Positions 1 to 5,696 of a DNA stretch of 8,271 nucleotides are shown in pieces (within the stretch, counting starts at the first letter, position 1; every line of letters begins with the position of its first letter). The stretch spans positions 1-8,271 of the forward strand of contig JACCTQ010000007.1 in the NCBI GenBank assembly GCA_013812265.1, in the 5' to 3' direction. This DNA comes from Actinomycetota bacterium. Lineage in GTDB: Bacteria; Actinomycetota; Thermoleophilia; Gaiellales; Gaiellaceae. Below the pieces are notes generated by a model that saw only the letters and a list, made by a program, of their open reading frames with translations, was not told where the DNA came from and searched no databases. The translations under genes and the position numbers were made by a program.

Positions 1-64
1 GCCGCCCTGCGCACCGTCCACGACGACGACGTTCGGACTCTTTCGGGCGTCGCCATCGGCGATG
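1..64. other. Unassigned window edge
   Basis: These bases precede the palindromic element. A plus-strand frame from base 1 stays open through to about 432, and a minus-strand frame is also open here. In GC-rich DNA such open frames are common. Neither has a supported start, ribosome binding site or recognisable domain. The tail of a gene whose body lies outside the window may be present, but I cannot name it. Confidence 0.3.
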
Positions 65-240
65 CGCTTAGGAACTCGTTTCAGAATGAAGCCTTGTGCC
101 GTCGGGCCGCGCTGAACGCCGCCATGCTGCGTCCTCGGTCGCTTACATGTGCCAGCACATGCGCGCTCCCTGCGTCCTTGCCTGACGCCGCCCAGCGCAC
201 CCCGACGACGAAGCGTCATTCTGAAACGAGTTCTAAGGCG
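65..240. repeat. Imperfect palindromic element with terminal inverted repeats (MITE-like or long hairpin)
   Basis: An 18-bp sequence, GAACTCGTTTCAGAATGA, at 72-89 recurs exactly in inverted orientation at 216-233. With one indel the match extends outward through CTTAG to about 65 and 240. Further in, the arms still match imperfectly: a CGTCGGG block followed by GCGCTG occurs in both. The centre (146-161) is a perfect 7-bp palindrome, CATGTGC-CA-GCACATG, within about 2 bp of the midpoint of the two arms. The whole stretch could therefore fold into one long hairpin. There is no T-tract, so it is not a classical intrinsic terminator. No transposase is present and no target-site duplication is obvious. 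The right end contains the TAG stop of the adjacent DUF6458 gene. It may be a miniature inverted-repeat element, a REP-like intergenic repeat or a structured RNA. Confidence 0.75.
146..161. repeat. Central perfect palindrome of the element
   Basis: CATGTGC (146-152) and GCACATG (155-161) are exact reverse complements separated by CA. They sit at the middle of the larger inverted-repeat element. They would form the apex of its hairpin, or could be a dyad-symmetric protein-binding site. Confidence 0.6.
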
Positions 241-568
241 GAGGTGGCGCCCCCGGCCCTGCGGGCGGAATCTCCTCTTCCTCGACGTACGTCGCGCGTG
301 GCGCTTCTTCCTCGACGTACTCGGTTCGGCGCCCGCCGTAGGCTCGGCGCGCGCGAGGAGCTCCTTCGGCATAGGCGCCTCCGCGCCGAAAATATCCAGG
401 CCCCCACCACGACTGCCAGAAGAGCAGGGTGAGCAGGAAGCTGACGATGCCGACGATCATCAGTACGACCCCGACGACGTTTACGTCGAGACCTTCCGGA
501 TCGGCGTTCACGGCCCAGGTCAGGATCGCGCCGGCCGCGATCAGGATCAGGCTGACTGCGATTCCCAT
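233..568 (-). CDS. Small two-helix membrane protein, DUF6458 family
   Basis: This 111-aa protein begins MGIAVSLILIAAGAIL. It has two hydrophobic helices, at about residues 3-20 and 28-50, separated by a short loop containing NADPEGLDVNVVG. This arrangement is characteristic of the DUF6458 family, which I recall as common in actinomycetes and without known function. After a Trp-rich patch (WQSWWGPGYF) the rest is a hydrophilic cytoplasmic-looking tail rich in Arg, Glu and Pro. The tail contains a duplicated YVEEE unit and ends in proline and glycine. The ATG at 566-568 is supported by a GGAGG sequence 6 nt upstream. The gene lies 60 bp downstream of the Mrp gene and may be read from its transcript or from its own promoter. 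Its TAG stop lies within the end of the palindromic element, so the tail may have been altered by that element. Confidence 0.8.
   Translation of the reverse strand: MGIAVSLILIAAGAILTWAVNADPEGLDVNVVGVVLMIVGIVSFLLTLLFWQSWWGPGYFRRGGAYAEGAPRARRAYGGRRTEYVEEEAPRATYVEEEEIPPAGPGAPPPP
276..320. repeat. Two-copy 30-bp-period direct repeat inside the DUF6458 gene
   Basis: The 15-mer TCTTCCTCGACGTAC occurs at 276-290 and again at 306-320. The in-frame 30-bp offset duplicates a Tyr-Val-Glu-Glu-Glu unit in the tail of the DUF6458 protein. It looks like a small tandem expansion that preserves the reading frame. Confidence 0.6.
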
Positions 569-574
569 CTCAAA

Positions 575-579
575 CCTCC
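575..579 (-). promoter_or_regulatory. Ribosome binding site of the DUF6458 gene
   Basis: On the minus strand this reads GGAGG, six bases before the ATG at 568. It is one of the strongest Shine-Dalgarno matches in the window and fixes the start. Confidence 0.8.
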
Positions 580-594
580 GTCGTCGACGCCGGA

Positions 595-600
595 ACGCTA
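595..600 (-). promoter_or_regulatory. Candidate -10 box upstream of the DUF6458 gene
   Basis: In the 60-bp gap between mrp and the DUF6458 gene, the minus strand reads TAGCGT. This fits the TANNNT pattern of actinobacterial -10 elements and would leave a 5' leader of about 20 nt. No convincing -35 box is visible, so read-through from mrp is equally possible. Confidence 0.25.
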
Positions 601-628
601 CCGGCTGCGGCGGCTGGGCATAAGAGCT

Positions 629-1426
629 CTAAGCGGCGCCGCGGCGCTCCAACTCCCGAGTGACCGCGCTCGCGATGGAGCGAAAGGCCTCCGCCTGAGG
701 GCCCGACGGGTCTGAGATCAGCAACGGCTTTCCATCTTCGCCGGCGCGCGCGAGCGCGGGGTCGAGCGGGATCGTCCCTAGGCGCGTGACACCGGCGGAC
801 CAGATCGAGCGACTCTCGGAGACCCGAGGGAAGACGTCCACTTCCTTGCCGCAATGCGGGCAGACGAGGGCGCTCATGTTCTCGACGGCGCCAAGCACCG
901 GCACGGCCGCGTCGGCGAGCATGGCGAGCACCTTCTTCGCGTCGAGGTGGGCGACGTCCTGAGGGGTCACGATCACGAGGGCGCCGGACAGCGAAAGCAG
1001 CGCGAGCAGCTGCTGCTGCAGATCGGCGGTTCCCGGAGGAAGATCGACGATGAGGTACTCGAGGTCGCCCCAGCGAACGTCGTGAACCAGTTGCCGCCCG
1101 ACGAACTCGACCATTTGTGCCGGCCACGAAAGCGGCTGGTTCTCGGCGAGCAGGAAACCGACCGACATGAGCCTCAGGCCGTACCGCTCGAGCGGGTCCA
1201 GCCGCGGCTGGCCGGATCGCTGCCAGAAGCCCCAGCTCTTCAGCGGAGTCGTTCGCGTGACGTTGACCATCAGCGGGATATCAGGGCCGTAAAAGTCCGC
1301 ATCGAGCAACCCCACTCGCGCTCCGCTCTCGCGAAGGGCAAGTGCAAGGTTGAGGCTCACTGTGGACTTGCCCACGCCGCCCTTGCCGCTTCCGACGGCC
1401 ACGACGAACCGGGCGGGCGCCGACAT
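629..1426 (-). CDS. mrp: Mrp/NBP35-family P-loop ATPase, iron-sulfur cluster carrier (short form)
   Basis: This 265-aa protein carries the MinD/Mrp-type deviant Walker A motif GKGGVGKST at residues 14-22. It also has the DADFYGPDIP switch region at 42-51, the Walker B-like LIVDLPPGTAD at 125-135 and a CPHC pair (Cys188, Cys191) in the ENMSALVCPHCG segment. That CxxC defines the Mrp/ApbC/NBP35 branch, where the cysteines of a dimer bridge a transferable 4Fe-4S cluster. The start is the ATG at 1424-1426, just before MSAPARFVVAVGSGKGG. A longer open frame continues upstream but only through the fabL gene in another frame. It is shorter than E. coli Mrp because it lacks the N-terminal MIP18/DUF59 domain. 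It starts 5 bp after the fabL stop, with no good ribosome site, so translation is probably coupled to fabL. Confidence 0.92.
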   Translation of the reverse strand: MSAPARFVVAVGSGKGGVGKSTVSLNLALALRESGARVGLLDADFYGPDIPLMVNVTRTTPLKSWGFWQRSGQPRLDPLERYGLRLMSVGFLLAENQPLSWPAQMVEFVGRQLVHDVRWGDLEYLIVDLPPGTADLQQQLLALLSLSGALVIVTPQDVAHLDAKKVLAMLADAAVPVLGAVENMSALVCPHCGKEVDVFPRVSESRSIWSAGVTRLGTIPLDPALARAGEDGKPLLISDPSGPQAEAFRSIASAVTRELERRGAA

Positions 1427-1431
1427 GCCTC

Positions 1432-2169
1432 TCAGGCGAGCAGCGAGAAGCCGCCGTCGACGATGAGGATATGCCCCCGCACCATGTCCGCCTGCGGCGA
1501 GCAGAGAAACTGCACCGCGTCCGCCACGTCCCGGGGCTCGACGAGGCGCCCGGCCGGCGTACGCTCCCGTCCGGCGCGCAGCATGTCCTCGCGGTTCGGG
1601 AAGTGCCGGAGGGCTTCCGTCTCGACGACCCCCGCGGAGACGGCGTTCACCCGGATGCCGCGCGGCGCAAGCTCCACCGCGAGGTAGCGAACGAGCGATT
1701 CCAGGGCCGCCTTGGAGGTTCCGACGAGGATGTAGTTCTCCAGCACCCGGGTCGACCCGAGGCTCGAGATTCCGACGATGGAGGAGCCCGGCGGCATCGT
1801 CGGCGCCGCTGCCCGCGCCAGTGACAGGAGCGCACGTGCGTTCGCACCGAGTGTCCAGTCCCAGTGCTTGTCCTCGACCTCGAGTGCCGGCCGGATGACA
1901 CCTGTGGCCGCGTTGTGCACGACGGCATCGAGCGGACCAAGCTCGGTGACTTCCCGCAACACGCGCTCCCCGCTGATGTTTCCGCGGACGAGCACAGGCT
2001 CGGCGCCGAGCGCTCGCAGTTCCTCCGCCGTCTCCTCCGCGGCCCGGTCGTTGCGTAGGTAGCCGATAGCGACACGTTGCGCGCCGGCTTCCGCAAAGCG
2101 CAGGGCGATTGCCTTGCCGATCCCCCGCGAGCCGCCGGTCACGAGAACCGAGCCGCCCTGCACGGTCAC
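1432..2169 (-). CDS. fabL: Enoyl-[acyl-carrier-protein] reductase, FabL type (atypical short-chain dehydrogenase)
   Basis: This 245-aa SDR has the Rossmann motif VTGGSRGIGKAIA at residues 10-22 and a HNAA motif at 85-88. Instead of the usual YxxxK, the catalytic pair is Tyr146 and Lys153 in ENYILVGTSKAALE, a Y-x6-K spacing. That spacing is the mark of enoyl-ACP reductases rather than FabG-type ketoreductases. The C-terminal blocks RYLAVELAP, LRHFPNRED, TPAGRLVE and IVDGG closely resemble Bacillus subtilis FabL as I remember it. The family reduces trans-2-enoyl-ACP with NADPH in the last step of each fatty-acid elongation round. I chose the GTG at 2167-2169 because it overlaps the TGA of the preceding gene as GTGA. 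A second GTG lies two codons downstream. The alternative reading is a general SDR of unknown substrate. Confidence 0.85.
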   Translation of the reverse strand: MTVQGGSVLVTGGSRGIGKAIALRFAEAGAQRVAIGYLRNDRAAEETAEELRALGAEPVLVRGNISGERVLREVTELGPLDAVVHNAATGVIRPALEVEDKHWDWTLGANARALLSLARAAAPTMPPGSSIVGISSLGSTRVLENYILVGTSKAALESLVRYLAVELAPRGIRVNAVSAGVVETEALRHFPNREDMLRAGRERTPAGRLVEPRDVADAVQFLCSPQADMVRGHILIVDGGFSLLA

Positions 2170-2444
2170 TCGCTGCGCGGTAGCGGGTCGTATACCGGGG
2201 CCGAGCTCGGCATCCTGTCCCAACCAGGGCGGCTGCGCGCCTCCTTCGGGCTGTCCCTCGCGGTCGAGGAGGCAAGAGCGAGGCGGTCGAGCAGCTCCAT
2301 CTGCTGCTCGCCGTGGCGGCGTAGCTCGTCGTCTTCCGGCCGGTCCTTGATCAGCTCGTGCACCCGGGCCCGCAGCTGCAGAGCGAAGTGGGGCGTTGCG
2401 GGCCCAACCAGCGCGTCGATGTCTTCTCTCGTGATCTCCCGCAT
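2166..2444 (-). CDS. Uncharacterised small protein upstream of fabL
   Basis: This 92-aa protein begins MREITREDIDALVGPATPHFALQLRARVHELI. The first 60 residues look like two or three amphipathic helices with alternating charges (IKDRPEDDELRRHGEQQMELLDRL). The last 30 are low-complexity and rich in Ser, Pro and Arg. There is no signal peptide, membrane helix or recognisable domain. It is probably real. It begins next to a TANNNT-type -10 at the divergent promoter, and its TGA overlaps the GTG of fabL by the GTGA arrangement. Downstream fabL therefore depends on its translation. No Shine-Dalgarno sequence is visible, so the start may be leaderless or nearly so. The function is unknown. Its place at the head of the fabL-mrp run suggests a housekeeping role, but that is only context. 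Confidence 0.65.
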   Translation of the reverse strand: MREITREDIDALVGPATPHFALQLRARVHELIKDRPEDDELRRHGEQQMELLDRLALASSTARDSPKEARSRPGWDRMPSSAPVYDPLPRSE

Positions 2445-2453
2445 CCATGCGCA

Positions 2454-2459
2454 AGCGTA
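2454..2459 (-). promoter_or_regulatory. Candidate -10 box for the minus-strand fabL-mrp run
   Basis: The minus strand reads TACGCT, a TANNNT match, nine bases before the ATG at 2444. Transcription starting about 7 nt downstream would leave a leader of only a few bases. That agrees with the lack of a Shine-Dalgarno sequence. No clear -35 is visible. Confidence 0.35.
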
Positions 2460-2484
2460 ACGAAGCGGTGCGCCGGGAAGCCGC

Positions 2485-2490
2485 TACGGT
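2485..2490 (+). promoter_or_regulatory. Candidate -10 box giving a leaderless transporter mRNA
   Basis: TACGGT matches TANNNT and ends six bases before the GTG at 2497. That is the spacing expected when transcription starts on the first base of the start codon. There is no Shine-Dalgarno sequence in front of this GTG, which also favours a leaderless start. No convincing -35 element is seen. Confidence 0.4.
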
Positions 2491-2496
2491 CGAGCC

Positions 2497-3390
2497 GTGC
2501 GACTCACCGCCGCCCATCTCATGCTGCTGGCGACCGTCGTCATCTGGGCGTTCAACTTCACGGTCACGAAGTACGTGCTGACCCACGGGTTCGAGCCGCT
2601 CGCGTACTCGACGCTCCGGTACGCGGCCGCAGCGCTCCTCTTCGCGTCGCTTACCTACGGCCTCGAGCGGTCGCTGTCGGTCAAGCGGCGCGACCTCGTC
2701 CTCCTGCTCGTGGCGGCGGCGCTCGGGGTCTGGCTGAACCAGGTGAGCTTCGTGTATGCGCTGACCTTTACGAGTGCTTCGACGGCGGCGCTCGTCATGG
2801 GAACGCTTCCGATCTTCACGGCCCTGATCGCCTGGGCATTCAAGATGGAGCGTCTCTCCGGGCGCTTCCTCGCGGCGGGGGGTGTCTCTTTCGGAGGCGT
2901 CGCGCTCGTCGCCATCGGCTCCGAGAACGGCCTCTCGGGCGATCTGAAGGGCATCCTGCTCACGCTGGCCACCGCCGCCACCTGGGCCGGATACTCCGTC
3001 GCGATCGCACCCCTCATGCAGCGCTACTCGCCGTTCCGCATCAGCGCCTTCGTGCTCCTCGTCGGCTGGATTCCCCTCTTTCTCAGCGGTCTGCGGCAGG
3101 TCGTGCGCCAGGACTATTCGCTCACGCCGCTCGTGTGGGCGTGTCTCGCGTTCGCGATTCTCGGTCCGCTCGTGCTTACTAACGTGCTCTGGTTCAAGGC
3201 CATCGCACGCGTGGGGCCTTCGCGCGCCACGCTCGTCACGAATCTGCAACCGTTCCTGGCTGCCGTGTTCGCGCTCGTGATCCTCTCCGAGGCTATGACC
3301 GCCGTGCAGATCGCCGGCGGTATCGCCATCGGGCTCGGCATCGTTCTCGCCCGACGCCGGCAGAGGCCGGCCCCCGTCCTCGCCGAATGA
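2497..3390 (+). CDS. EamA-family (drug/metabolite transporter superfamily) permease
   Basis: This 297-aa, very hydrophobic protein has about ten predicted membrane helices arranged as two EamA repeats, roughly residues 5-135 and 147-285. The first repeat opens with LMLLATVVIWAFNFTVTKYVL, a typical EamA start with its WAFNF motif. The second contains the TNVLWFKAIARVGPSRATLVTNLQPFLAAVFA block, matching the usual end-of-repeat signature of this family. The tail ends in a short RRRQRP cytoplasmic stretch. DMT permeases of this type export amino acids or other small metabolites, and the substrate cannot be read from the sequence. I take the GTG at 2497, placed as expected for a leaderless mRNA. 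The ATG at 2521 is an alternative that would remove eight residues. The last four bases form ATGA with the next gene, so the two are probably co-translated. Confidence 0.88.
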   Translation: MRLTAAHLMLLATVVIWAFNFTVTKYVLTHGFEPLAYSTLRYAAAALLFASLTYGLERSLSVKRRDLVLLLVAAALGVWLNQVSFVYALTFTSASTAALVMGTLPIFTALIAWAFKMERLSGRFLAAGGVSFGGVALVAIGSENGLSGDLKGILLTLATAATWAGYSVAIAPLMQRYSPFRISAFVLLVGWIPLFLSGLRQVVRQDYSLTPLVWACLAFAILGPLVLTNVLWFKAIARVGPSRATLVTNLQPFLAAVFALVILSEAMTAVQIAGGIAIGLGIVLARRRQRPAPVLAE

Positions 3391-3806
3391 CGTCGGGGAT
3401 CGAACCCATGGGCGAGCGCCGACAGCTCGGATACTTGCAGCTCTGTGCCGACCGCCGGTTTCACCGCAAGACGATGGAGGCGTTCGAGCAGGCGACGGGC
3501 CTGCTTCCGGAGGAGTACTGGCTCGAGGCCAGAGCGGGCGGAGCTCCAGTGTATGCCGACCGCACGAGAGCCGCTCGGATCGCGTATCGCGAGGGTGCGC
3601 TCCATATGGGGTGGGCAGCTCACGGCGACGGCTGCCGCGGCTTCCACGGTGCTTCGAATCCCGAGCTGAGGCAAAAGCTCGCCCGGACGATCCGAGCGCG
3701 AGTTCAGGACTTTCCGGGCGTGCACCACTACGAGCTCTTCGGCGAGGGAGGGCGGGTAACGGTGACGGATGTGCACCTCAGCGGGGTTAAGATGAGGAGC
3801 CCATGA
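3387..3806 (+). CDS. Small uncharacterised protein with beta-carbonic-anhydrase-like zinc-site motifs
   Basis: This 139-aa soluble protein has no signal peptide or membrane helix. Three motifs stand out in order: LCADRRFH (Cys20, Asp22, Arg24), ARAGGAP (49-54) and GWAAHGDGC (His79, Cys83). Beta-class carbonic anhydrases use the same order: a C-x-D-x-R motif giving one zinc Cys plus the Asp-Arg dyad, then an R-x-A-G turn, then a His and Cys that complete the zinc site. Here His and Cys are four residues apart rather than three, and the protein is much shorter than a normal beta enzyme of about 200 aa. A diverged metal-binding relative is likely but activity is uncertain. It overlaps the transporter stop and the hpd start by ATGA on both sides, so it is translated as part of this run. 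An internal ATG at 3408 is an alternative start. I do not recognise a named family. Confidence 0.75.
   Translation: MTSGIEPMGERRQLGYLQLCADRRFHRKTMEAFEQATGLLPEEYWLEARAGGAPVYADRTRAARIAYREGALHMGWAAHGDGCRGFHGASNPELRQKLARTIRARVQDFPGVHHYELFGEGGRVTVTDVHLSGVKMRSP
3794..3799 (+). promoter_or_regulatory. Ribosome binding site of hpd
   Basis: GAGGAG lies three bases before the ATG at 3803, within the last codons of the preceding gene. Together with the ATGA overlap it supports this start over the downstream in-frame ATG at residue 7. Confidence 0.6.
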
Positions 3807-4903
3807 ACTCCCGTGACTTCATGCCGCTCAAGGGCTGGGATCATCTCGAGCTCTACGTCGGCAACGCAAAGCAGGCGGCCTACTTCTACGAGCACGCCTT
3901 CGGGTTTACCCGTGCTGCGTACGCCGGGCCCGAGACGGGCGTTCGTGACCGCGCCTCGTACGTGCTCCAGCAAAACGACATCCGCCTCGTCCTTACGAGC
4001 GGCCTGCGGCCCGACAGCGAGATCACGCGCTTTGCCTGCGCTCACGGCGACGGTGTCAAGGACGTGGCACTCGAGGTGCCGAGCGCCTCGCACGCCTACC
4101 GGCAGGCGGTGCAGCGTGGCGCCCGCGGCATCACCGAGCCGCACTGGGTCGACGACGAATACGGCCGTGTCGAGCTGGCGTCGATCGGCACGTACGGCGA
4201 GAACATCCACACGTTCGTGAACCGCGAGGACTACGCCGGTCCCTACCTCCCGGGCTACATGGCTGTCCCGAAGGACGGCCAGCCGCCTGCCGGAATCGGC
4301 CTGAAGATCATCGACCACGTCGTCGGCAACGTGGAGCTCGGCCGCATGGATCACTGGGTGGGCTTCTACGAGCGCACGATGGGCTTCACGGAGCTCATCC
4401 ACTTCTCGGACGAGGCGATTCACACCGAGTACTCGGCGCTGATGTCCAAGGTGATGATGGACGGCGAGGGCAAGATCAAGTTTCCGATCAACGAGCCCGC
4501 CGAGGGGAAGCGCAAGAGCCAGATCGAGGAGTACCTCGAGTACTACGGCGGCCCGGGCGTCCAGCACGTCGCGCTCGCGACCGACGACATCGTCGCCACG
4601 GTGGAAGCGTTGAAGCAGCGTGGCGTGCTCTTCTTGAACACGCCCGAGTCGTACTACGACGATGTGGCCGACCGCGTGGGCGAGATCTCGAAGGACTGGG
4701 ACGATCTCCTCCGTCTACGCATACTCGCCGACCGGGACGAGGAGGGGTACCTCCTGCAGATCTTCACGAAGACGGCGCAGGACCGCCCGACCCTCTTCTT
4801 CGAGGTGATCGAGCGGCACGGATCACGCGGCTTCGGCGAGGGCAACTTCAAGGCGCTCTTCGAGGCGATCGAGCGCGAGCAGGCACTCCGCGGCAACCTG
4901 TAG
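3803..4903 (+). CDS. hpd: 4-hydroxyphenylpyruvate dioxygenase
   Basis: This 366-aa protein has the full length of bacterial HPPD and two vicinal-oxygen-chelate halves. The N-terminal half opens with GWDHLELYVGNAKQAAYFYE. The catalytic half begins at IDHVVGNV, near residue 170. The three iron ligands are visible: His172 in IDHVVGNV, His255 in GVQHVAL and Glu334 in FFEVIER. The C-terminal blocks LLQIFTKT and RHGSRGFGEGNFKALFEAIEREQ are diagnostic of HPPD and separate it from other glyoxalase-fold enzymes. The enzyme converts 4-hydroxyphenylpyruvate to homogentisate with O2, releasing CO2, in cytoplasmic tyrosine catabolism. The ATG at 3803 overlaps the previous stop and has a ribosome site. Homogentisate dioxygenase and the later pathway genes are not in this window. 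Hydroxymandelate synthase is a related alternative, but the C-terminal sequence favours HPPD. Confidence 0.96.
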   Translation: MNSRDFMPLKGWDHLELYVGNAKQAAYFYEHAFGFTRAAYAGPETGVRDRASYVLQQNDIRLVLTSGLRPDSEITRFACAHGDGVKDVALEVPSASHAYRQAVQRGARGITEPHWVDDEYGRVELASIGTYGENIHTFVNREDYAGPYLPGYMAVPKDGQPPAGIGLKIIDHVVGNVELGRMDHWVGFYERTMGFTELIHFSDEAIHTEYSALMSKVMMDGEGKIKFPINEPAEGKRKSQIEEYLEYYGGPGVQHVALATDDIVATVEALKQRGVLFLNTPESYYDDVADRVGEISKDWDDLLRLRILADRDEEGYLLQIFTKTAQDRPTLFFEVIERHGSRGFGEGNFKALFEAIEREQALRGNL

Positions 4904-4912
4904 TAACGCGGC

Positions 4913-5683
4913 GTGAACGTCCTCGAGCTTCTGGCTGCGCCGGCGCGGCAGACGGCCACGCTCGGGGAGACGCTGCATCGGCCCTGGCCGATGCCCGAGG
5001 GGCCCTGGATCCAGGGTCAGACCTGGGACGACCTGCTCTTCGTCCACTGGCGGCTGCCCGAGAGCGAGTTGCGCGCGATCGTGCCGCAGGCGCTGCCACT
5101 CGATACCTGGGAGGGCGCCGCCTGGCTAGGTATCACGCCGTTCAGGGTGACGTTTCGGCTCAGGGGCACATTTCCCGTGCCGCGGCTCTCCACGTTCCTG
5201 GAGCTCAACGTCCGCACGTATGTGACCCTGGACGGCAAGCCCGGCATCTACTTCTTCAGTCTCGACGCTGAGAGCGCGATCGCCGTCGAGGCGGCGCGGC
5301 GCGTCTACAAGCTGCCCTATTTCCGCGCTCGCATGTCGGCCCGGCCGGTCGGCGACTGGATCGAGTACGAAAGTGCCCGCCGAGGCGGTGGGTCGGCCCT
5401 CGCCTTCCGTGCGCGCTACCGGCCCATCGGCGAGGTGTTCCAGGCCGTTCCCGGTTCGCTCGACCACTTCCTCGCCGAGCGTTATTGCCTCTACACGGTG
5501 GATGGCGAGGGGCGGGTGCAGCGCGCCGACATCCACCATCCGCCCTGGCCGCTCCAGGAGGCTAAGGCAGAGATCGAGGAGAACTCGATGGCCCCGCGGG
5601 GCGTCGCGCTGCCGGAGGAAGCGCCTCTCCTCCGCTTCGCGCGCCGCCAGGACGTCGTGATCTGGCCGCTGGCCGACGTTTGA
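4913..5683 (+). CDS. DUF2071 / YqjF-like protein
   Basis: This 256-aa soluble protein matches the DUF2071 (COG3361, YqjF-like) pattern. It has RPWPMPEGPWIQGQTWDDLLFVHWRLPESEL near residues 23-53, then AWLGITPFRVTFRLRG, LSTFLELNVRTYVTLDGKPGIYFFSLDAES and RRVYKLPYFRARMS. The C-terminal part holds DHFLAERYCLYT and a conserved-looking IHHPPWPLQEAKAEIEEN segment. The fold is thought to resemble acetoacetate decarboxylase, but the substrate and reaction are unknown. The start is the GTG at 4913, nine bases after the hpd stop. An in-frame ATG at 4991 would cut into the conserved RPWP region, so I reject it. No good ribosome site is visible, and close spacing suggests it is the last gene of the hpd run. 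It converges with the DUF2382 gene, with 13 bp between the two stops. Confidence 0.85.
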   Translation: MNVLELLAAPARQTATLGETLHRPWPMPEGPWIQGQTWDDLLFVHWRLPESELRAIVPQALPLDTWEGAAWLGITPFRVTFRLRGTFPVPRLSTFLELNVRTYVTLDGKPGIYFFSLDAESAIAVEAARRVYKLPYFRARMSARPVGDWIEYESARRGGGSALAFRARYRPIGEVFQAVPGSLDHFLAERYCLYTVDGEGRVQRADIHHPPWPLQEAKAEIEENSMAPRGVALPEEAPLLRFARRQDVVIWPLADV

Positions 5684-5696
5684 TGGAAGTTCGGAA

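Noticed and set aside
1..93. Minus-strand fragment containing PNVVVVDGAQGG, reminiscent of a UvrC-like DGGKGQ motif
   Set aside because: The similarity is too short and inexact, and the frame has no start codon and runs into the palindrome.
65..240. Palindrome as an insertion sequence or a CRISPR repeat
   Set aside because: There is no transposase frame inside and only one inverted pair, with no regularly spaced direct repeats.
149..715. Plus-strand 188-aa open frame across the palindrome and the DUF6458 gene
   Set aside because: It overlaps the DUF6458 gene antisense and the palindromic element, and shows no protein-like features or ribosome binding site.
1427..2275. Long minus-strand frame fusing an Arg-rich N-terminus to the Mrp ATPase (548 aa)
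   Set aside because: The part upstream of 1426 is antisense-free shadow of fabL in another frame: it is Arg/Gly/Ala-rich without domain features, while the fabL frame has clear SDR motifs. Mrp proteins start right before the P-loop, as at 1426.
2170..3249. Minus-strand upstream extension of fabL (605 aa open frame)
   Set aside because: It runs antisense through the EamA transporter and is rich in charged, low-complexity sequence. The SDR fold begins at 2169, where a GTG overlaps the preceding stop.
3728..4567. Minus-strand 279-aa open frame opposite hpd
   Set aside because: It is the antisense shadow of a clear hpd gene and has no recognisable domain of its own; such frames are expected in GC-rich DNA.
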